64,000 nucleotides of DNA from Pyxicephalus adspersus. Its lineage: Eukaryota; Chordata; Amphibia; Anura; Pyxicephalidae. The DNA lies in NCBI RefSeq assembly GCF_032062135.1, contig NC_092859.1, positions 128,771,835-128,835,834 on the forward strand. Reading direction: 5' to 3'. The translations under genes and the position numbers were made by a program. The notes under the pieces are model-generated. The model was given only the letters and a program-made list of their open reading frames with translations, was not told the origin of the DNA and did no database searches. Shown in pieces: positions 59,101 through 64,000 of the stretch; position 1 is the stretch's first letter, and each line of letters begins with the position of its first letter.

Positions 59101-59655
59101 TTTCATAGGTATCATACGGCAGTTAACACTGGAGATAAAAGGGAGTATTAAATAGTACTTAGCATTTGTTATATATAATGCAGAACCAATACATCTATAC
59201 TGCTCTTTTGCACCAAAGCAAGGCAATGACATTATTTGACTCCGTACTAAAAACAAAGTCTTTCACAAGATATTGTAGTAAACAACACCACTGGGCTTTT
59301 TAGCCTTGTGACTATGACTTATTGGAACTCATGTCCAACAATGTATCTTGAACTTGCATTGCCTCCCACAATAAAACATTTTTAACTAATGATCATTGTT
59401 TGCAGATCCAAAATTTTTTCCTAAGTATAAATTATCCATGTGGCAGGAACACACAGAAAATGCACGTATTTGCTTATTTTCCAACTTCACTAAATGCTGA
59501 CTGCACTGTGTAGTTCAAAGAAAGGATACAAAATACAGAAATATTTCTAGTAAACATAAATTAAACTTTTAAGCTTTCTACTTACAATTTTGTCGTAAGG
59601 GTGTAATCACCAGACAATAGTAGCCTTTATATAACTGAAAAAAATAGGTAAACTT
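56130..59655. other. Long gene-free stretch
   Basis: AT-rich DNA. A GC-richer block at 58060-58480 with CAACTGCAACACAACTGCAT and related words looks repeat-derived but has no visible ends. No exon or RNA gene was recognised. Confidence 0.45.
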
Positions 59656-59658
59656 GAA

Positions 59659-59665
59659 ATATATG

Positions 59666-59716
<51 letters not shown>
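59659..59716. repeat. (TA)n microsatellite with TATG interruptions
   Basis: Runs of TA interrupted by ATGTATG. It abuts the MITE that starts at 59724. Confidence 0.9.
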
Positions 59717-59723
59717 GCAATGG

Positions 59724-59925
59724 GCCTGATTTCTTTAAGTACCCCAAGACTGGAAAGAATAGACTATCATGGGGGAACCTGGATGATCCAACAAACCTGG
59801 AATAGTTTCCTAAAAATAATTTTCTATTATTTGGCAATTGTTTACAATCTTGGACCAGATCCATTCCAGGTTTGTTGGATCAACACGGTTCTACTGCAAT
59901 AGTATATTTTCTCTAGTCAAGAAGA
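59724..59925. mobile_element. Palindromic MITE, TGGGCCTGATTT family, copy 3
   Basis: The left half has GGATGATCCAACAAACCTGG and the right half CCAGGTTTGTTGGATCAAC; these are complementary over 16 or more bases. The outer TGGGCCTGATTTCTTTAAG is present on the left only. Confidence 0.7.
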
Positions 59926-60053
59926 CATGACTCTTGACTACCTAACTATATTTTGGTATCAGAAATTTTTGATTGGTGGGATGTCTGCCAAATTAGGAGG
60001 GACAGCACCTATTGTTGAGGAGTAAGAGTCATCATGTGACAACTAAAGACTGG

Positions 60054-60265
60054 TTGGGCCTGATTTTTTAAAGCTCTCAAAGACTGGAGAAGATAGACTA
60101 TTATGGGAGAACTTGGGTGATCCAGTAACTTTTAATGGATTCCTTAAAATTTACTGGCTATTAGTTGGCAAATGTTTCCAATCCTAGACCAGATGCATTT
60201 CAGGTTTGCTGGATCCCTTAGGTTCACCAGTGATAGCCTATCTACTCCAATCAATGCTTCTTTCT
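60054..60265. mobile_element. Palindromic MITE, TGGGCCTGATTT family, copy 4
   Basis: It begins TGGGCCTGATTTTTTAAAGC, carries TTGGGTGATCCAGTAAC on the left and TTCAGGTTTGCTGGATCCC on the right, and lies only 130 bases from copy 3. Confidence 0.7.
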
Positions 60266-60944
60266 AAAAAAGGATACTGGAGCGATAACAAAAAATTGAA
60301 TGTAAGAATAGACTGTGGTGCATCAGTATGACTTATTTGAAATGATTTTACATAATAATGAAAAAACTTGCTACATGCAAGTTCTGCTTTCTGCCTAATA
60401 ATAATGCTGACTAACAGTCTAATTGTCGGATCTCATGTTACTAGAAAAAACATCATTTGTATAGGGGGTTAATGCAGCTTACAAAGTTTACATGCACATT
60501 ACCAAAGTGTCTGACAAGGATAACCACCAAACTTGCGTTTTCTCCCAATTCCTTGATTCTGCTGAACAGTCTGCAATGGTTGCTGCAGCTTCCATTCACA
60601 GTGCCCAATTGTAATTTGAGAACTACTACTAGAGAGAGCCTTTAGAAATGAAACATAATAATAACAAAATATAGTAAGAAAAAATGTAAAAGTTTTTACA
60701 AAATTACTTTCAGGTTACCATCACAATAATAATTTGCTTTGCCTTCCTGCTGTAACACTAATTTGTCCAGAAATTAAATGTGAAAAAAATATCTGAACAG
60801 AGTGGATGGAATCGTCTTGTGGATGGAGCTGTGTTGCAGATACATTGGAGTTCCGGTGTGGTTCCTGGAAGAGACATGTCCCATCTGGCCATGCAGCAGC
60901 TACTCCTCTGTTCCTGGGTGCACACCACACTTTAGGTTAGTGTG

Positions 60945-61680
60945 ATTTGCCTTCAAATCCCTCCACTGCTCCTGTCCCACCTGCATTTATACATGCATAT
61001 ATCCCTTATTGCCCTCTCCACTATTCTGAATACCTGCTAATGACTTCCTGCCTTATAACCTCATCCCAAAATTGACTCCAAGATTTCTCTAAGCCTGCCC
61101 TACCCTCTAGAATTACCTTCCTTGTCTCTTAAGTCTTGCTTCTACCACTAATCAGCCACTATCTGATTTCTCTTTACTATTGTATACTATGATTACCTAC
61201 TCCTATTAGCTGCATACACATGTGCAATTATTGTCGTTGGAAAGAATCTTTCACAATCCTTTCCAACATCTAAGGACTGCACGATGCATGAACGAGTGCT
61301 GTACATACAGCACCGTTCTGCTTTATAAAGAGGGGAGAGGGAGAACGATGGAGCGACACCCGGCTGCGCACTCTTCTCCTTCCCTTGCATTTGAATCCTT
61401 CGTCGTCCATCGTCCGCAGATCCACCAGGACGGTCGTTCGGACAACGGGCGCTGTACACACCCCAGATTCTCCTCTGATATCGGCCCTGAGCCAATTATC
61501 GAACGAGACCCATTAAACGTGTGTACATAGCTTTAGACTGCAACCTTGATTGGGTTCCCTTTCCCTCCTATGTCAAAGGTTTTATTTGTAATGTTTGCCG
61601 ATTTATCATCTGCAAACTCCATTTATTGTACAATATTGTGTTGTATAATATGTTTGGCCTTTAAAATTAAAAGTATTATT
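60945..61680 (+). mobile_element. L2-like LINE 3' end with a nested MITE
   Basis: TTTGCCTTCAAATCCCTCCA and GACTTCCTGCCTTATAACCT match the LINE copy at 10877 and 10957. The tail TTTATTGTACAATATTGTGT and ATAATATGTTTGGCCTTTAA follow at 61620-61665. The MITE at 61209-61532 splits the copy. Confidence 0.7.
61209..61532. mobile_element. Harbinger-like MITE nested in the LINE
   Basis: The ends GCTGCATACACATGTG and ACGTGTGTACATAGC are imperfect inverted repeats. TTA flanks both sides (61206-61208 and 61533-61535), as in PIF/Harbinger insertions. The interior is GC- and CpG-rich with many CGTCG/CGACG words. The 102-codon ORF inside is chance. Confidence 0.6.
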
Positions 61681-62283
61681 CTTCCTTGACAACATTTTAG
61701 TAATCTCCTCTAGATCTGCATCTAGCAAGCAAATGTGCCACGTTATATTGATTTACAGTTCGGTAACATACAACTATGTACATTCTGTATAATATAGTAG
61801 AACTCATAATGCTTTCCAGAAATCATAGAAAAAAGTTGGAAAGAGAGATTAGCACATAAATGATGTAATTGTAATAGAATGCAGCTGACTCAGGAGAAGA
61901 GGAAATGGTTTCCCTGACTGGCAAACACTTCCTTCCTAATTGAAAGTCACATGGTATCAGCTCCTATGTGTCTCATGACACTCTCAGATGCATTTGCAAA
62001 TAAATTAAAGCTGCTGGTAAAAATTCATTGTTATAAAAGTGCATGTTAAATGGAACTTTTAGTGTATACCATGATATAAATAAATTATAAAACTGCTATA
62101 CTGTATGGAAAATAAAGCAAAGGTTTAAAAACATTCAGAGCTCAAAGTCAACCCTTTGCCTTTAATCAAATTGTTTCTATTCTATCTATTCATAAAGCAA
62201 TTGAAAATAGGAGATATACCATAAGGGAGAATATGATTTGTAAAATCAGGTAAACCTGAATGGTACCAAGCCTTATTTGAACT
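61681..62283. other. No gene recognised
   Basis: AT-rich DNA. Confidence 0.45.
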
Positions 62284-62326
62284 GTAAATCTGAAGAAAGA
62301 GAAGGAAAGAAGAGAAGAAGAAAAAA
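62284..62326 (+). repeat. Left arm of a 43-bp inverted repeat
   Basis: GTAAATCTGAAGAAAGAGAA followed by GGAAAGAAGAGAAGAAGAAA and AAA. Its reverse complement is at 63780-63822 with about one mismatch. The arms enclose 1.45 kb that contains no ORF. Confidence 0.8.
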
Positions 62327-63520
62327 TGAACATTGGTTTGTAACATGCATGCCATAGTCCTGGTCAGGGCCGAAACACTTGCAGAAGTATCTGTCCTTCT
62401 AACCACGCACGTGTTGACTAATCGCAGGATTTCGGTGGAAGTAATCCAACGTCCACGGCTTCATTGGACTAACCACGCATGCGCAGCTAAGTAACGCATG
62501 CATGGTTTCATATCATCCACATCCATTAGTCAGTTATAAGGAAGCCCTGGACGCAGCGCCAATCCTTTTGTGTGGTTAGCTGCTGACAGGTTGCCCTTAT
62601 GTATGTTTTTCATCAACAAAAAGTGAGTACATTTAATATTTTCTCTTTTTAATATAACTTTGACTGTGATTTGGGAATTTTACACAAACAATTACAACTG
62701 TTTTCCTCTTGTTCTCTCCCAGACTGTCTTCATTGCCATTCACCCAGGTATACCCAATAACTATCCAAGTCAATTTTAGGTACATTAATAAGTAGATTAT
62801 TATCACATACCATTAAGTTGTTATCCTTTAACCATTAATCATTACCTTCTCTTCCAAACTTAGAGTATATTACCCAACCATAGCAATGCTAGCAACCCAT
62901 AACATTTTAAACACTGTAAACACTGTAACAGGAGCTTTTGGGCCTCTAACCAGGTAATTCTCTCTACCCTTGAAATTCTTGTAAACACCTTTTCTGCAAA
63001 AAAATAATTACTATATCCACATAAATCTCTCTATTTCAGATATACTGTTGGAGAAATTGTCTCTCCATATATCAAAAATTTAGTGTCTTTAGACAAAACT
63101 ACTGGTCCTCTCTTAAATTCCTATTAAGTTTTTTATCCAATCTCCAGCTTTTATTAATATATTTTTATTTTTTCCTTTATGAATATGTTTGGATCCTTAT
63201 ATTACAATATTTCCTTTCATTAGATACAGATCCCACCGTAATAAGTAGCCAACCTACAAAACCAACCTGATCTGCTTTTAAGAAAACAATGTATCCTAAT
63301 TCAAGCCTGCTCTGTAAATTCCTTCATTTATTCTAATCTATTTCACAATATTACTCATACTTTTGGAAACCATATTCCTACCTTTAAACACTTATTGATT
63401 TTCCTTTACTGCAAATGAATCCTATTGTGTGTTAAATTTGTAAATATTGTATAACATCTATCTAGTTAAATACTTCAATGTATGTTATCCTGTTTTTTCA
63501 TAGTTTGCTACTCAATTCTA
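62327..63520. other. No gene recognised
   Basis: AT-rich apart from a CpG-containing block at 62400-62560 with ACGCATGCGCAG. It lies between the arms of the 43-bp inverted repeat. Confidence 0.45.
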
Positions 63521-63524
63521 CAAA

Positions 63525-63562
63525 TGCCCTGAGGAAGCCTGGATGGGCAAAATGCGATGGTA
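63525..63562 (+). ncRNA. Hammerhead-like motif 6
   Basis: Stem I TGCC (63525-63528), core CTGAGGA (63529-63535), an extra A, stem II GCCT-GGAT-GGGC (four pairs, one wobble), AAAA in place of GAAA, TGCGA, T at 63558 and stem I arm GGTA (63559-63562). TGCC and GGTA pair with one wobble. G12 of the core is mutated. Confidence 0.4.
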
Positions 63563-63779
63563 AAGGAGATCTGTATTATACCTTTTTTCATATTTAAGAA
63601 TATACAACTAAAAGAAAGATCTTTAGGCTTAAATAACAATACAAACAGTATGTTGTGATAACATTGCATGCATGTTTTTATTTAGTGCAAGTTCTATGTT
63701 ATGCAACTTGACATATTTTGATTATCAATAAAGCTAATATTCTTATCAGTCAAAGATTGAGTGCCCCCTAACAAAAACT

Positions 63780-63822
63780 TTTTTTCTTCTTCTCTTCTTC
63801 CCTTCTCTTTCTTCAGATTTAC
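63780..63822 (-). repeat. Right arm of the 43-bp inverted repeat
   Basis: It reads TTTTTTCTTCTTCTCTTCTT, then CCCTTCTCTTTCTTCAGATT and TAC, complementary to 62284-62326. Homology stops sharply at both edges. Confidence 0.8.
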
Positions 63823-64000
63823 TATTCATAGAGCAGTAATACTGATATATTTCTGGTTTGTGAGAGATGACCGCACAATTGACGTTTTTTTCTACTCTCT
63901 CTGAAATTAAGCCAAAAGAGCTACTACTTTGCCAACACATGACAGCGGAATAACAGAGTCTCGCAAACCTTTATTAAACCTCCAATCACCAACCCCAATT

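Noticed and set aside
61193..61530. ORFs of about 100 codons on both strands
   Set aside because: They fall entirely within the CpG-rich Harbinger-like MITE.
62358..62383. CTGGTCAGGGCCGAAACACTT as a hammerhead core
   Set aside because: Two changes in CUGANGA and only a minimal GGCC stem; no stem I or cleavage triplet.
1..64000. CRISPR arrays, bacterial operons, tRNA or rRNA genes
   Set aside because: No direct repeats with regular spacers and no cloverleaf or rRNA core were seen; the DNA is clearly vertebrate.

Overview
The window looks like vertebrate nuclear DNA from a frog (anuran), most likely a ranoid. It is AT-rich and intron/intergene dominated. It is full of amphibian-type repeats: a DIRS retrotransposon, LINE tails ending in (TAA)n, tRNA-headed SINEs with a related tail, hAT and Harbinger-like elements, and palindromic MITEs. 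The species call is inference from repeat style and from the single gene; no rRNA, tRNA, CRISPR or bacterial gene was seen.

There is one convincing protein-coding gene: a two-exon plus-strand BCL2-family gene (12558-12947 and 18969-19100, 173 aa). I identify it as BCL2L10, the NR-13 type. It has a GC-rich promoter with CCAAT and GC boxes, two upstream ORFs, a 6.0 kb phase-0 intron that splits the BH2 motif, a C-terminal membrane anchor and an AU-rich 3' UTR with several AATAAA signals. An assembly gap of 244 N (13004-13247) lies in the intron beside a degenerate minisatellite.

Layout: 1-3070, LINE/SINE tails and small MITEs. 3072-7847, a decayed minus-strand DIRS element with terminal inverted repeats, an internal complementary region and remnants of Gag, RT/RNase H and tyrosine recombinase. 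7860-8419, a solo LTR with a 5-bp target duplication. 10700-11790, an L2-like LINE 3' end and a SINE. 12080-20110, the BCL2L10 locus. 20110-43350, long gene-free AT-rich DNA with scattered MITEs, microsatellites, an E-box triplet and a LINE RT fragment. 43893-47939, a 4 kb hAT element with a broken transposase between two minisatellites. 47940-64000, more gene-free DNA with a second solo LTR (50977-51282), GC-rich repeats, a LINE with a nested MITE and several foldbacks.

The most unusual signal is a set of at least five scattered sites between about 34 kb and 63.6 kb, on both strands, that resemble degenerate hammerhead ribozymes (CTGANGA core, short stem II, GAAA-like segment, UH-type cleavage position and in the best cases a complementary stem I). 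They may be remnants of Penelope-like or retrozyme-type elements. This is a pattern-based inference and needs covariance-model testing.
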